Source: Avimicrobium caecorum (GTDB lineage: Bacteria > Bacillota > Clostridia > Oscillospirales > Ruminococcaceae). From it: DNA of 64,000 nt. A program made the translations under genes and the position numbers. Below are positions 8,289-16,985 of the stretch, in pieces. The stretch's first letter is position 1; each line of letters begins with the position of its first letter. Under the pieces are notes generated by a model. It was not told the DNA's origin, searched no databases, and saw only the letters and a list, made by a program, of their open reading frames with translations. The stretch covers positions 117,363 to 181,362 of the forward strand of contig CAJFNJ010000021.1 in assembly GCA_904394705.1 (NCBI GenBank), written 5' to 3'.

Positions 8289-8669
8289 ATGAACCATGAG
8301 ATCAAGGAGCCGATCGGCAGTCTGCGAATTTCCAAAGATGTCCTGGCTACGATCGCCGCAAATGCAACCAAGGAAATTGAAGGCGTAGCTGGTATTGCGC
8401 CGTTTACTACCAATATCAAGAACTGGATCACCAAGAAGCAGTCGGCTGTGCCGGTACCGGTATTCATCTCGCTGCATGATGACATCGCTGTGATCGACAT
8501 CAATGTTGTCCTGCTGGAAGGCGCCAATATTCCCGCTGTATGCCGCAATATCCAGGTGGCAGTCAAGGAAGCAGTGCAGAGCATGACCTCGATCAATGTT
8601 TCCAAGGTGAATGTTACAGTGGCAGATATCCGGTTTCATGGGGAAAAGGGTGCGAATACCGCTGATTGA
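8289..8669 (+). CDS. Asp23/Gls24 family envelope stress response protein
   Basis: 126 aa. The sequence has the Asp23 pattern: GSLRISKDVLATIAANATKE near the N-terminus, GVAGIAPFTT in the middle, and VPVFISLHDDIAVIDINVVL towards the C-terminus. Asp23-family proteins are small cytoplasmic or membrane-tethered proteins linked to envelope stress; this one has no membrane segment of its own. A gene of this family just upstream of nusB is a common clostridial arrangement. The ATG follows AGGAGGGCGAATT. Confidence 0.9.
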   Translation: MNHEIKEPIGSLRISKDVLATIAANATKEIEGVAGIAPFTTNIKNWITKKQSAVPVPVFISLHDDIAVIDINVVLLEGANIPAVCRNIQVAVKEAVQSMTSINVSKVNVTVADIRFHGEKGANTAD

Positions 8670-8681
8670 CCAACTGATTCC

Positions 8682-8717
8682 TGCCCTCCGGTCATTTTTG
8701 ATAGGAGGGCATCTTTT
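8682..8717 (+). terminator. Hairpin between the Asp23 gene and nusB (possible attenuator)
   Basis: TGCCCTCC (8682-8689) pairs with GGAGGGCA (8704-8711), followed by TCTTTT. The right arm contains the AGGAGGG that serves as Shine-Dalgarno for the small frame at 8718, so the hairpin could both weakly terminate and occlude that site. Confidence 0.5.
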
Positions 8718-8771
8718 ATGCGAAAACACCCTGAGGATCATTACAGTTTGACGGAGGACTTTGAAAGATGA
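8718..8771 (+). CDS. 17-residue leader reading frame coupled to nusB
   Basis: ATG at 8718, eight bases after AGGAGGG, opens a 17-codon frame (MRKHPEDHYSLTEDFER) whose TGA overlaps the nusB ATG at 8768. It has a good ribosome-binding site, while nusB itself has only GGAGGA about 13-18 bases upstream, inside this frame. It may deliver ribosomes to nusB by translational coupling. No known peptide family is recognised, and the peptide itself may have no function. Confidence 0.4.
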   Translation: MRKHPEDHYSLTEDFER

Positions 8772-9178
8772 CAAGAAGTGCGGCAAGAGATTTGGCTTTC
8801 CACCTGATTTTTGAACGGGCATTCCGGGATGAGAGCATGGAGGAGATCATTGCAGACGCGGAAGAGGCCCGGGCTATTGAAGAGGATGAATTTGCCATGG
8901 CTCTTACCAACTGCGTCAATGACCATCTGGCGGAGATCGATGCGGAGATCGACCGCTATTCGGAAAAATGGAAGGTAAACCGCCTGCCCAAGGTTTCGCT
9001 GACCGTACTGCGGCTGGCAATCGGAGAAATGCTCTACTTCCGGGATATTCCGGTGGCTGCTACCATCAATGAAGCAGTGGAACTGGCGAAGAAATACTCC
9101 ATGCAGGAGGACGCCGCCTATATCAACGGTGTGCTCGGTGCATTTGCCAAGGCCAACAGAACCGGAGATGAACAGTAA
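8768..9178 (+). CDS. nusB: Transcription antitermination factor NusB
   Basis: 136 aa, the usual all-helical NusB. The N-terminal SAARDLAFHLIFERAF and C-terminal motifs (INEAVELAKKYSMQEDAAYINGVLGA, split here as INEAVELAKKYS and AAYINGVLGA) are diagnostic. NusB with S10/NusE binds boxA RNA and supports antitermination of rRNA operons. It overlaps the short frame upstream by 4 bp and is followed 3 bp later by the M22-family gene. Confidence 0.95.
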   Translation: MTRSAARDLAFHLIFERAFRDESMEEIIADAEEARAIEEDEFAMALTNCVNDHLAEIDAEIDRYSEKWKVNRLPKVSLTVLRLAIGEMLYFRDIPVAATINEAVELAKKYSMQEDAAYINGVLGAFAKANRTGDEQ

Positions 9179-9181
9179 CGC

Positions 9182-10120
9182 ATGGCATATTACTTTGGGA
9201 TTGATACCAGCAACTATACCACCTCGGCTGCCGTCTATGACACGGACACCCGTGCGGTAACCCAGGTGAAGAAGCTCCTGACTGTACGGCCGGGAGAGCG
9301 TGGCCTGCGCCAGAGTGACGCGGTTTTTCAGCATACCCGTCAGCTTCCCGAATTAACTGAACAACTGTTTTCCCAGAACACCTACCACCTTTCGGCAGTA
9401 GGTGTTTCTGCGTTTCCCCGGCGTCAGGAGGGTTCCTACATGCCCTGTTTCCTGGTAGGGGAAGGCACGGCCCGGACCCTGGCGGCTGCCAGCGGACTGC
9501 CGCTTTACCGGTTCTCCCATCAGGAGGGACACATCGCAGCGGCACTCTATTCCTGCGGACGGCTGGATCTGCTGAAAAAGGGCGAATTCATCGCCTTCCA
9601 CTTCTCCGGCGGCACCACTGAATGCGTGCACTGCCTGGCGGAAAACGGCGAGATCCGGGTGCAGCTGTTCGCCCATACCGATGATCTCAACACCGGACAG
9701 GCCATCGACCGCATTGGTGTGATGATGGGCATGCAGTTCCCCTGCGGGCCGGAACTGGAGCGCCTGGCTGCCCAGAGCAGCCGCACTTTCCGGGTGCGTC
9801 CCAGCTTCAAGGACGGGAATCCCTCGGTTTCCGGTCTGGAAAATAAAGCCGCTCAGATGCTCCGGGCGGGTGAAACGCCTGCAGATGTGGCGCACTATAC
9901 ACTGGACTATATCCTCGCTGTGGTGGATCAGATCACCCGGAACGCCCGGGAGAAATTCGGTGACCTGCCGCTGATCTATGCCGGCGGCGTTATGTCCAAC
10001 CGCTATATTGCCGGGGAGATCCGGCGGCGGTACGGCGGGTTCTTTGCGGAGCCGGCGTTTTCCTCGGACAATGCAGCCGGAATCGCTGTGCTCACCGCTC
10101 TGAAAGGCGGTGCCCTGTGA
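9182..10120 (+). CDS. Peptidase M22 / TsaD-like protein (Kae1 superfamily paralogue)
   Basis: 312 aa with the ASKHA-fold start YYFGIDTSNYTTSAAVYD and a metal-site-like HQEGHIAAALYS. TsaD proper makes the t6A37 tRNA modification; this shorter, divergent group, found beside nusB and xseA in clostridia, is annotated only as peptidase M22 or O-sialoglycoprotein endopeptidase-like. It probably is not the main TsaD. C-terminal VYAGGVMSN-type motif is seen as IYAGGVMSNRYI. Its TGA overlaps the xseA GTG start. Confidence 0.8.
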   Translation: MAYYFGIDTSNYTTSAAVYDTDTRAVTQVKKLLTVRPGERGLRQSDAVFQHTRQLPELTEQLFSQNTYHLSAVGVSAFPRRQEGSYMPCFLVGEGTARTLAAASGLPLYRFSHQEGHIAAALYSCGRLDLLKKGEFIAFHFSGGTTECVHCLAENGEIRVQLFAHTDDLNTGQAIDRIGVMMGMQFPCGPELERLAAQSSRTFRVRPSFKDGNPSVSGLENKAAQMLRAGETPADVAHYTLDYILAVVDQITRNAREKFGDLPLIYAGGVMSNRYIAGEIRRRYGGFFAEPAFSSDNAAGIAVLTALKGGAL

Positions 10121-11346
10121 TCCGGGGCCGGGCTGCGGTGCTCACTGTATTGCAGCTCAACCGGTTTGTCCGCTCCACCCTGGAGGAGAATCCCCGGCTG
10201 CGGGAAGTATATGTGCAGGGGGAGCTCTCCAATGTGGTGCGGCATTACAGCTCCGGTCATATCTATTTTGCGCTGAAGGACGATGCCGCCGCTGTACGGG
10301 GCGTCATGTTCCGGAGCAATGCCATGCGGCTTCAGTTTGAGCCGGAAAATGGCATGATGGTTCTGGTGCGGGGCTTTGTGACCCTCTATGAGCGGGACGG
10401 CACCTACCAGATCAACGCCACCGATATCCAGCCCTCGGGCATCGGTGCGTTGCAGGTGGCCTATGAACAGCTTAAGCGCCGTCTGGAGGCCGAGGGCCTG
10501 TTCGACAGCCAGTACAAGCAGCCGATTCCGTCCAATCCGGAGCGGATCGCTGTCATCACTTCGGCAGGGGGAGCGGCGCTCCAGGATGTGATCCATGTCA
10601 TTACCCGGCGCTGTCCGTCGGTGGAGCTGACTGTGTTCCCGGCGGCAGTCCAGGGCAAGGATTCGGTACCCGAGCTGCTCGCCGCCTTTGCGGCTGTACG
10701 CAAACTGGCAGACCGGTTCGATACGGTGATCCTCTGCCGGGGCGGCGGCTCGATGGAGGACCTGATGTCCTTCAATGATGAACGGGTGGTCCGGGCTGTG
10801 TTCGCCTGTCCCATTCCGGTCATCTCCGCGGTGGGGCATGAGGTGGATTTCACCCTCTGCGATTTTGCGGCGGATCTCCGGGCGCCCACGCCGTCCGCGG
10901 CAGCGGAACTGGCTGTCCCGGACACCATGCAGCTGCGGCGGCAGCTGGAACAGTATTCTGCCTGGCTGAGAGATCATGCATACAGAATGCTGGACAGCTG
11001 TGCCGGACAGCTCGAGCAGGCAAAAAGCCGGGAAGTCATAAAATCTCCGTTAAAATTCTGGGATATGAATAGACAGCGGCTGGAAGATTTGATACACTTA
11101 TTACAAAAGCTTTCAGCAGAGGAACTGGAACCCCGCCGCCGTCAGCTTGCATATTTATCCGTTCTGATGGAGGAACTCAGCCCAGTGAAAACACTGGGCC
11201 GTGGGTACAGCATCACATATACAGACCGTCAGCTGCTGCGCTCGGTCAAGGAGGCAGCACCCGGCATGAAACTGAAAACAGTTCTGCCGGATGGCACGGT
11301 CATTTCCAAGGTGGTAGCAGTCAATGAAAAAGAAACTGAAATTTGA
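10117..11346 (+). CDS. xseA: Exodeoxyribonuclease VII large subunit
   Basis: 409 aa with a GTG start overlapping the upstream TGA, implying coupled translation. An N-terminal OB-fold (VYVQGELSNV, SGHIYFALKD) is followed by the catalytic domain with VITSAGGAALQDV, LCRGGGSMEDL and SAVGHEVDFTLCDFAADLRAPTPSAAAE. With XseB it degrades single-stranded DNA to short oligonucleotides in repair. xseB starts inside its last codons. Confidence 0.96.
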   Translation: MIRGRAAVLTVLQLNRFVRSTLEENPRLREVYVQGELSNVVRHYSSGHIYFALKDDAAAVRGVMFRSNAMRLQFEPENGMMVLVRGFVTLYERDGTYQINATDIQPSGIGALQVAYEQLKRRLEAEGLFDSQYKQPIPSNPERIAVITSAGGAALQDVIHVITRRCPSVELTVFPAAVQGKDSVPELLAAFAAVRKLADRFDTVILCRGGGSMEDLMSFNDERVVRAVFACPIPVISAVGHEVDFTLCDFAADLRAPTPSAAAELAVPDTMQLRRQLEQYSAWLRDHAYRMLDSCAGQLEQAKSREVIKSPLKFWDMNRQRLEDLIHLLQKLSAEELEPRRRQLAYLSVLMEELSPVKTLGRGYSITYTDRQLLRSVKEAAPGMKLKTVLPDGTVISKVVAVNEKETEI

Positions 11347-11536
11347 GGAGGCAATCCGGCGGCTGGAAGAGATCACCGACCAGCTCTCAGCCGGATGCAG
11401 CCTGGATGAAGCGCTGAAACTCTATGCGGAAGGGGCGGAACTGATCCGCACCAGCAGTCAGCAGCTGGACGAGGCCAAGCTCAAGATCGAAACCCTGTTC
11501 CCGCAGGAAGTACTGGGGGAAGATGACGATGAATAA
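11324..11536 (+). CDS. xseB: Exodeoxyribonuclease VII small subunit
   Basis: 70 aa helical protein, the typical XseB size, with the FEEAIRRLEEITDQL start and LDEALKLYAEG motif. Several copies bind one XseA in the nuclease. It overlaps xseA upstream by 23 bp and ispA downstream by 14 bp, so the trio is tightly coupled. Confidence 0.95.
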   Translation: MKKKLKFEEAIRRLEEITDQLSAGCSLDEALKLYAEGAELIRTSSQQLDEAKLKIETLFPQEVLGEDDDE

Positions 11537-12404
11537 TTCACTTCAGACGATGTATATTGAAATGGTGGAGAAGGCACTGGACCGGTATGTCAGCACACAG
11601 CGCTGCAATAACGACCATGTGCTGGAGGCCATGCGCTATTCTGTCCTGGGCGGCGGCAAGCGCATCCGGGCACTGCTGGTACTCAACTTCAACCGCATTC
11701 TGGGCGGAGCAGCCAACGATGCCATGGAATTTGCCGCAGCTATCGAAGTGATGCACGCCTATTCGCTGATCCATGACGATCTGCCCTGCATGGACGACGA
11801 TGACCTCCGCCGGGGAAAGCCCTCCTGCCATGTGGCATTCGGCGAAGCCATTGCCCTGCTGGCAGGTGATGCGCTCCAGACCCTGGCCTTTGAGACCCTT
11901 GCCCGGAACACCTCACTGGAACCGGCTCAGGTTCTGCAGGCAGTCCGGGAACTGGCAGCCGCAGCAGGCTCGAGAGGGATGGTCGGCGGTCAGACGGTGG
12001 ACATCGAGGGCACTGCCCAGACAGTGGAACAGCTCACCGGCATGTGCATGATGAAAACCGGCGCCCTGATCAAATGCGCTGTACGCCTGGGATGTCTGTC
12101 GGTAGGGGCGGATGAGGCCTCTATGGCTCAGGCGGATATTTACGCTGATGCCATCGGTCTGGCTTTCCAGATCCGGGACGATATTCTGGATGTCATCGGC
12201 AGCACTGAGGAACTGGGCAAGCCGGTGGGCAGTGATGCTGAGCAGCAGAAGGCAACCTTTGCCACAGTTCTGGGTACAGAGCGGGCACAGAGTCTGGCGG
12301 AAAAACTCACCCGCACCGCTCTGGATGCCCTGAAACAGCTGAATGTAGCGGAAGACGACCCGCTTTATGAGATGACCGTGGAGCTCTGCAGCCGTAAAAA
12401 ATAG
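11523..12404 (+). CDS. ispA: Polyprenyl synthetase (farnesyl/geranylgeranyl diphosphate synthase)
   Basis: 293 aa class I isoprenyl diphosphate synthase. The first aspartate-rich motif is HDDLPCMDDDDLRRGKPSCH and the second is FQIRDDILD, the two Mg-diphosphate sites. It condenses IPP with DMAPP to GPP/FPP for undecaprenyl phosphate and quinones. The start could be ATG 11523 or ATG 11529; both overlap the end of xseB. dxs lies downstream in the same cluster, linking precursor supply and chain elongation. Confidence 0.93.
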   Translation: MTMNNSLQTMYIEMVEKALDRYVSTQRCNNDHVLEAMRYSVLGGGKRIRALLVLNFNRILGGAANDAMEFAAAIEVMHAYSLIHDDLPCMDDDDLRRGKPSCHVAFGEAIALLAGDALQTLAFETLARNTSLEPAQVLQAVRELAAAAGSRGMVGGQTVDIEGTAQTVEQLTGMCMMKTGALIKCAVRLGCLSVGADEASMAQADIYADAIGLAFQIRDDILDVIGSTEELGKPVGSDAEQQKATFATVLGTERAQSLAEKLTRTALDALKQLNVAEDDPLYEMTVELCSRKK

Positions 12405-12420
12405 GATTGGATCTGATCGT

Positions 12421-12924
12421 ATGGAACTTCTCAAATTGCTTGTGAGCAATTACTTTATAGATGTTGCGGTGATTTCATGGTTTTCCGCTCAGCTTATCAA
12501 AACCCTGCTGTTCTATCTTCAGAACGGAATTCTGCAGGCAGAGCGGATGGTCGGCGCCGGCGGTATGCCCAGTGCGCATTCGGCTTTTGTCTGCTCCATC
12601 ACCATTGCCATTGCCAAGAAGGTGGGCTATTCCTCGCCGGAATTCGCCCTTGCGCTGGCATTTGCCTGCGTGGTGATGTATGACGCCATGGGTGTCCGCC
12701 GGGCAGCCGGCGAACAGGCTAAGGTGCTCAACCGCATGGTGCTGGATCTGAGCAATCCCAACAGCCTTTTTGCGCTGCTGGGCAGTCATCCGGAAAAGGA
12801 GCTGGATGAGGACGAGGACCGGGAACAGAAGGAACTCAATGAATTTCTGGGCCATACTCCGCTGGAGGTTCTGGGCGGAGCTTTGCTTGGCATTCTGATT
12901 GCAATGATAGTGCCGGTATTCTGA
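12421..12924 (+). CDS. Divergent PAP2 family membrane protein (YuiD-like)
   Basis: 167 aa with a GAGGMPSAHSAFVCS motif typical of divergent PAP2 (DUF212) acid-phosphatase-like membrane proteins and the later YDAMGVRRAAGEQA motif. Three or four membrane spans flank a Glu/Asp-rich loop (ELDEDEDREQKEL). Its position between ispA and dxs suggests a lipid- or isoprenoid-phosphate substrate, but that is inference; the family is biochemically poorly defined. Confidence 0.87.
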   Translation: MELLKLLVSNYFIDVAVISWFSAQLIKTLLFYLQNGILQAERMVGAGGMPSAHSAFVCSITIAIAKKVGYSSPEFALALAFACVVMYDAMGVRRAAGEQAKVLNRMVLDLSNPNSLFALLGSHPEKELDEDEDREQKELNEFLGHTPLEVLGGALLGILIAMIVPVF

Positions 12925-12948
12925 TCCGTATGGGAATGGAGGAGATCC

Positions 12949-14811
12949 ATGTATCTTGAATCGATAAAATCTCCGGCAGATCTGAAAAAACTCAGCCTGG
13001 CAGAACAGCAATACCTGGCTGAAGAGATCCGTCAGAGAATTCTGTCCACCGTATCCCGGACTGGCGGTCATCTGGCTTCCAGCCTGGGCACTGTGGAACT
13101 GACCCTGGCACTGCACAGTGTATTTGACTGTCCCCAGGATAAGATTGTCTGGGATGTGGGCCATCAGGCCTATACACATAAGATCATCACCGGGCGCAAT
13201 GCCCGGTTTGATACCCTGCGTCAGGAAAACGGCCTGTCCGGATTCCCCAAGCAGAAGGAAAGCCCGTATGATGCCTATCTGGGCGGTCATTCCGGTGTGT
13301 CCATTTCGGCGGCACTGGGTATGGCAGAGGCCATGCGCCTGCATGGGGAAGAGGGCTTTGCCATCGCTGTGATCGGTGATGGCTCCTTTGGCAGCGGTGT
13401 TGCCTATGAGGGCATGAACAACGCCGGACGCAGCGGAGAAAAAATCATCATTGTCCTCAATGATAATGATATGTCTATTTCCCGGAATGTGGGGAATGTT
13501 GCCAATTATCTGGCGAAAATGCGTTCATCCCGGCAGTATTTCCGCTTCAAGGACAACGCCAAGAGTTTTCTGGGCAGTGTGCCGGTGGTGGGAAAACCCA
13601 TCCGGAATGCCCTGGCAATTTCCAAAAAGACCCTCCGGCAGATGATGTACCACTCCAATCTGTTTGAGGACTTCGGACTGCGTTACTTCGGTCCGGTGGA
13701 CGGGCATGACCTGGAAAGCCTCCGGGATGTGTTTGAACGTGCCCGGGAATATGCCCGCCCCTGTGTAGTCCATGTGCACACCACCAAGGGAATGGGCTAC
13801 CGTCCCGCTATGGAAAACCCCAGCAAATACCATGGAGTCAGCCCCTTTGACCTGAAGAGCGGGCTGCCGCTCAAGCCCTCTGACCCCGGATTTTCCGGGG
13901 CATTCGGCAGGAGCATCTGTGAGCTGGCCCAGACCCGCCCGCAGATCGCCGTGATTACTGCCGCCATGACCGATGGCACCGGTCTGGAGGAATTTGAGCG
14001 CCGGTATGCGGCTGCCGGACGGTTCTACGATGTGGGAATCGCCGAGGAACACGCTGTGAGCTTTGCCTGCGGCATGAGCACCCAGGGAACCGTCCCGGTG
14101 TTCGCGGTCTATTCCACCTTCCTGCAGCGCACCTGTGACCAGCTGATCCATGACGCCGCCATCGAACTGAAGCATATCGTCCTGGCAATCGACCGGGCGG
14201 GAATTGTAGGCGCCGATGGCGAGACCCATCAGGGGCTTTTTGATGTGTCCATGCTGCGGATGGTGCCCGGGACTGTGATCTATTCCCCGGCGACCTACCG
14301 GCAGCTGGAAGCCGATCTGGCTGAGGCAGTGGATAATGGTACCGGCATCTGTGCGGTGCGCTATCCCAAGGGCGCCCAGCCGGCACTGACGGCGTCTGTC
14401 CTTGGAGAGAACACCGACAGCTGGTTCCTGGAGAGCCAGGGCGGCGATACCTTGCTGGTGACCTATGGACGGCTTGCGGAAGAGCTGTTCCTTGCCCGGA
14501 AATCGCTGGAGGAACAGGGGAGAGCGGTGGATGTCCTGGTGCTCAACCGCATCTATCCCATTCCGGAAGCAGCACTGGAACAGATGGAGCGCTACCAGCG
14601 GATCTTCTTCTATGAGGAGGGAATCCGCAGCGGGTCCATCGGGGAGCTCTGTGCCCTGCATCTGATGGAGCAGGGATACCAGGGACAGTTCCGGCTGTTT
14701 GCCATAGAAAACCGTTTTATTCCGCAGTGCGGCGTGGAGCATGGCTATCAGCTGTTCCATGCCGACCATGATTCGATCATCAAGACTGTATTGGGAGAGA
14801 GTTTGCATTGA
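12949..14811 (+). CDS. dxs: 1-deoxy-D-xylulose-5-phosphate synthase
   Basis: 620 aa TPP enzyme of the MEP isoprenoid pathway, condensing pyruvate and glyceraldehyde 3-phosphate. N-terminal SSLGTVELTLALHSVFD and the TPP-binding GDGSFGSGVAYEGMNNAG are present. The middle transketolase domain has VGIAEEHAVSFACGM and the C-terminal domain FFYEEGIRSGSIGE. RBS GGAGGAGATCC precedes the ATG. The last codons overlap the TTG start of tlyA. ispE of the same pathway lies far away at about 57.3 kb. Confidence 0.97.
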   Translation: MYLESIKSPADLKKLSLAEQQYLAEEIRQRILSTVSRTGGHLASSLGTVELTLALHSVFDCPQDKIVWDVGHQAYTHKIITGRNARFDTLRQENGLSGFPKQKESPYDAYLGGHSGVSISAALGMAEAMRLHGEEGFAIAVIGDGSFGSGVAYEGMNNAGRSGEKIIIVLNDNDMSISRNVGNVANYLAKMRSSRQYFRFKDNAKSFLGSVPVVGKPIRNALAISKKTLRQMMYHSNLFEDFGLRYFGPVDGHDLESLRDVFERAREYARPCVVHVHTTKGMGYRPAMENPSKYHGVSPFDLKSGLPLKPSDPGFSGAFGRSICELAQTRPQIAVITAAMTDGTGLEEFERRYAAAGRFYDVGIAEEHAVSFACGMSTQGTVPVFAVYSTFLQRTCDQLIHDAAIELKHIVLAIDRAGIVGADGETHQGLFDVSMLRMVPGTVIYSPATYRQLEADLAEAVDNGTGICAVRYPKGAQPALTASVLGENTDSWFLESQGGDTLLVTYGRLAEELFLARKSLEEQGRAVDVLVLNRIYPIPEAALEQMERYQRIFFYEEGIRSGSIGELCALHLMEQGYQGQFRLFAIENRFIPQCGVEHGYQLFHADHDSIIKTVLGESLH

Positions 14812-15611
14812 AAAAAAGACTGGATGTAGTGCTTGTGGAACAAGGGCAGGCACAGAGCCGTGAACGGGCCAAAGCCATGATTATGGCAGGCATCGTCTAT
14901 GTCAACGACCAGAAGGCGGATAAAGCCGGAATCACGGTCAAGGAGGACGACCGGATTGAGGTCCGGGGCAATACCCTGCGGTATGTCAGCCGGGGAGGGC
15001 TCAAGCTGGAAAAGGCAATGGCCTCCTTCGGCCTGGAACTGAAGGGCAAGACCTGCTGTGACTTCGGCGCTTCCACCGGCGGCTTTACCGACTGTATGCT
15101 CCAGAACGGCGCAGTCAAGGTATATGCGGTGGATGTGGGCTATGGCGAACTGGCCTGGTCCCTGCGCAATGATCCCCGGGTCATCAATATGGAGCGCACC
15201 AATATCCGGTACCTCACCGATGAACAGATCCCTGAGCCCATTGACTTCATCTCGGTGGATGTGTCCTTTATCTCGCTGACCCTGATCCTGCCGGTGGTGT
15301 ACCGTTTCCTGCGGGAGGGCGGCAGCTGTGCCTGCCTGGTCAAGCCGCAGTTTGAGGCCGGACGGGAAAAGGTCGGGAAAAACGGCATCATCAAGGACCC
15401 GGCTGTGCATCTGGAAGTGCTGCAGAAGATCTACCGGTTCGCCCTGGAACTGGGCTTCTCGGTGCGGGGACTGGATTTTTCCCCCATCAAGGGCGCCAAG
15501 GGAAACATCGAATACCTGATGTATCTGTGCAAGGACAGCGAACCGTCCACCGTGTCTGAGGAGGATCTCTCCGCTATTGTGGGCTCCTCGCACGAGGATC
15601 TGGATTACTGA
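14808..15611 (+). CDS. tlyA: TlyA family rRNA (cytidine-2'-O)-methyltransferase
   Basis: 267 aa. An N-terminal S4 RNA-binding domain (about residues 1-60) precedes an FtsJ-type SAM domain with FGASTGGFTDCMLQNGA and a later CLVKPQFEAG motif. TlyA proteins 2'-O-methylate rRNA and are sometimes called hemolysin A. The TTG start at 14808 overlaps the dxs stop, which explains the rare start codon through coupled translation. Confidence 0.93.
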   Translation: MKKRLDVVLVEQGQAQSRERAKAMIMAGIVYVNDQKADKAGITVKEDDRIEVRGNTLRYVSRGGLKLEKAMASFGLELKGKTCCDFGASTGGFTDCMLQNGAVKVYAVDVGYGELAWSLRNDPRVINMERTNIRYLTDEQIPEPIDFISVDVSFISLTLILPVVYRFLREGGSCACLVKPQFEAGREKVGKNGIIKDPAVHLEVLQKIYRFALELGFSVRGLDFSPIKGAKGNIEYLMYLCKDSEPSTVSEEDLSAIVGSSHEDLDY

Positions 15612-15630
15612 TTGATTGGGAGGGACAGCC

Positions 15631-16512
15631 ATGCGCTTTTATCTGGTTGTGAATCTGGATAAGGCCAATGCGGCAGACTGCGCGGCTGAGGCAGCCGCAG
15701 AGCTGCTGCGCTGCGGCGCGGAAGTGCTGCTCACACCTGAGCTGAATGCGGTGCTGAACTGTTCCGGCTGTCAGGTTCTGGACGAACGGGAAGCCATGCA
15801 AAGCTGTGATGCCGCCATCAGCATCGGCGGCGACGGCACCATGATCCACACCGCACTGGACGCCCTGGAATTTGACCGCCCGGTGATCGGCATCAACTCA
15901 GGACGGCTGGGGTATCTCACCCAGATCGAGCCGCCGTTCGGGGACAGCCTGCAGAAGCTGGCTGCCGGACAGTTCGGCATACAGCCCCGGACAGTGCTTT
16001 CCGTCACAGTCCGTCAGCCGGATGGCAGCACCTGTCAGAGCTATGCGCTCAATGATGTGGTCATCGCCCGGCAGATGGTCGCCAGTATGATCGACATCGA
16101 GGTGTTCCGGGGCGGGGCCGCATTTGCTTCCTACCGGGCTGATGGCCTGATTTTTGCCACACCCACCGGTTCCACCGCCTATTCCATGTCGGCTGGCGGA
16201 GCCATCGTCGATCCGGGGATGGACTGCCTGATCGTCACACCCATCTGTCCCCATTCGCTGGCGGACCGCAGTGTAGTGCTGGGGCCGGATGCCCCATTGG
16301 AAGTGCGGCTGGTCACCCGGAATACACCTCCGGATGCCGGTGTCGCAGTGGATGGCACAACCATCTGTCCCATGGTGGATGGTACCCGGCTTGAAATTTC
16401 CGCTGCCGCCCGGAAATCCCGTTTTATCCAGCTCAGCGCAAGCAGTTTTTATCAGACTCTTGGAAAGAAACTCACGGGAACCGAACCCGCTGAAATAGAG
16501 AGAAAGGCGTGA
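15631..16512 (+). CDS. nadK: NAD kinase
   Basis: 293 aa from the ATG at 15631, chosen because GGGAGGGA lies five bases upstream; a TTG five codons earlier is in frame but has no ribosome-binding site. The GGDGT motif (SIGGDGTMIHTA) and the GSTAYSMSAGGAIVDP segment are diagnostic. It phosphorylates NAD to NADP. It lies 5 bp upstream of argR in the recN cluster, a standard Firmicutes order. Confidence 0.96.
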   Translation: MRFYLVVNLDKANAADCAAEAAAELLRCGAEVLLTPELNAVLNCSGCQVLDEREAMQSCDAAISIGGDGTMIHTALDALEFDRPVIGINSGRLGYLTQIEPPFGDSLQKLAAGQFGIQPRTVLSVTVRQPDGSTCQSYALNDVVIARQMVASMIDIEVFRGGAAFASYRADGLIFATPTGSTAYSMSAGGAIVDPGMDCLIVTPICPHSLADRSVVLGPDAPLEVRLVTRNTPPDAGVAVDGTTICPMVDGTRLEISAAARKSRFIQLSASSFYQTLGKKLTGTEPAEIERKA

Positions 16513-16516
16513 TCGC

Positions 16517-16972
16517 ATGAAGACCGAACGACATCGAAAAATCCTGGAACTGATCTCGGATAATGCTGTGACTACTCAAGAGGAACTGATGGCAATGCTG
16601 TCCGATGCAGGGTTCCGTGTAACCCAGGCCACTGTATCCCGGGACATCAAGGAACTGCGTCTGGTGAAGGTACAGAGCTCAGACGGACGCTACATATATG
16701 CCAAGCCCACCCAGGACCGGCAGACCGGCGATATGGAAGGGTTCCGCAGTATTTTTACCCAGTCGCTGCTGCACATCGACTATGCCAACAATATCGTGGT
16801 GATCAAATGCAGGACCGGTATGGCAAATGCCGTATGTGTATCCATGGATCAGCTGCACTGGAAAGGGGTTGTTGGCACCCTCTCCGGTGATGACACCATT
16901 TTTGTGCTGATGCGCAATGAAGAACAGGCGGCAGAGTTTGTGGATCAGCTTCACAAAATCAGCCGGAAGTAA
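16517..16972 (+). CDS. argR: Arginine repressor ArgR/AhrC
   Basis: 151 aa with the N-terminal winged-helix motif ATVSRDIKELRLVKV and the C-terminal arginine-binding/hexamerisation domain including GTLSGDDTIFVLMR. It represses arginine synthesis genes and activates catabolism in other Firmicutes. No arginine genes are in the window; the nadK-argR-recN order is conserved and probably not functional coupling. Confidence 0.95.
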   Translation: MKTERHRKILELISDNAVTTQEELMAMLSDAGFRVTQATVSRDIKELRLVKVQSSDGRYIYAKPTQDRQTGDMEGFRSIFTQSLLHIDYANNIVVIKCRTGMANAVCVSMDQLHWKGVVGTLSGDDTIFVLMRNEEQAAEFVDQLHKISRK

Positions 16973-16985
16973 AGGGGCGATCCGA

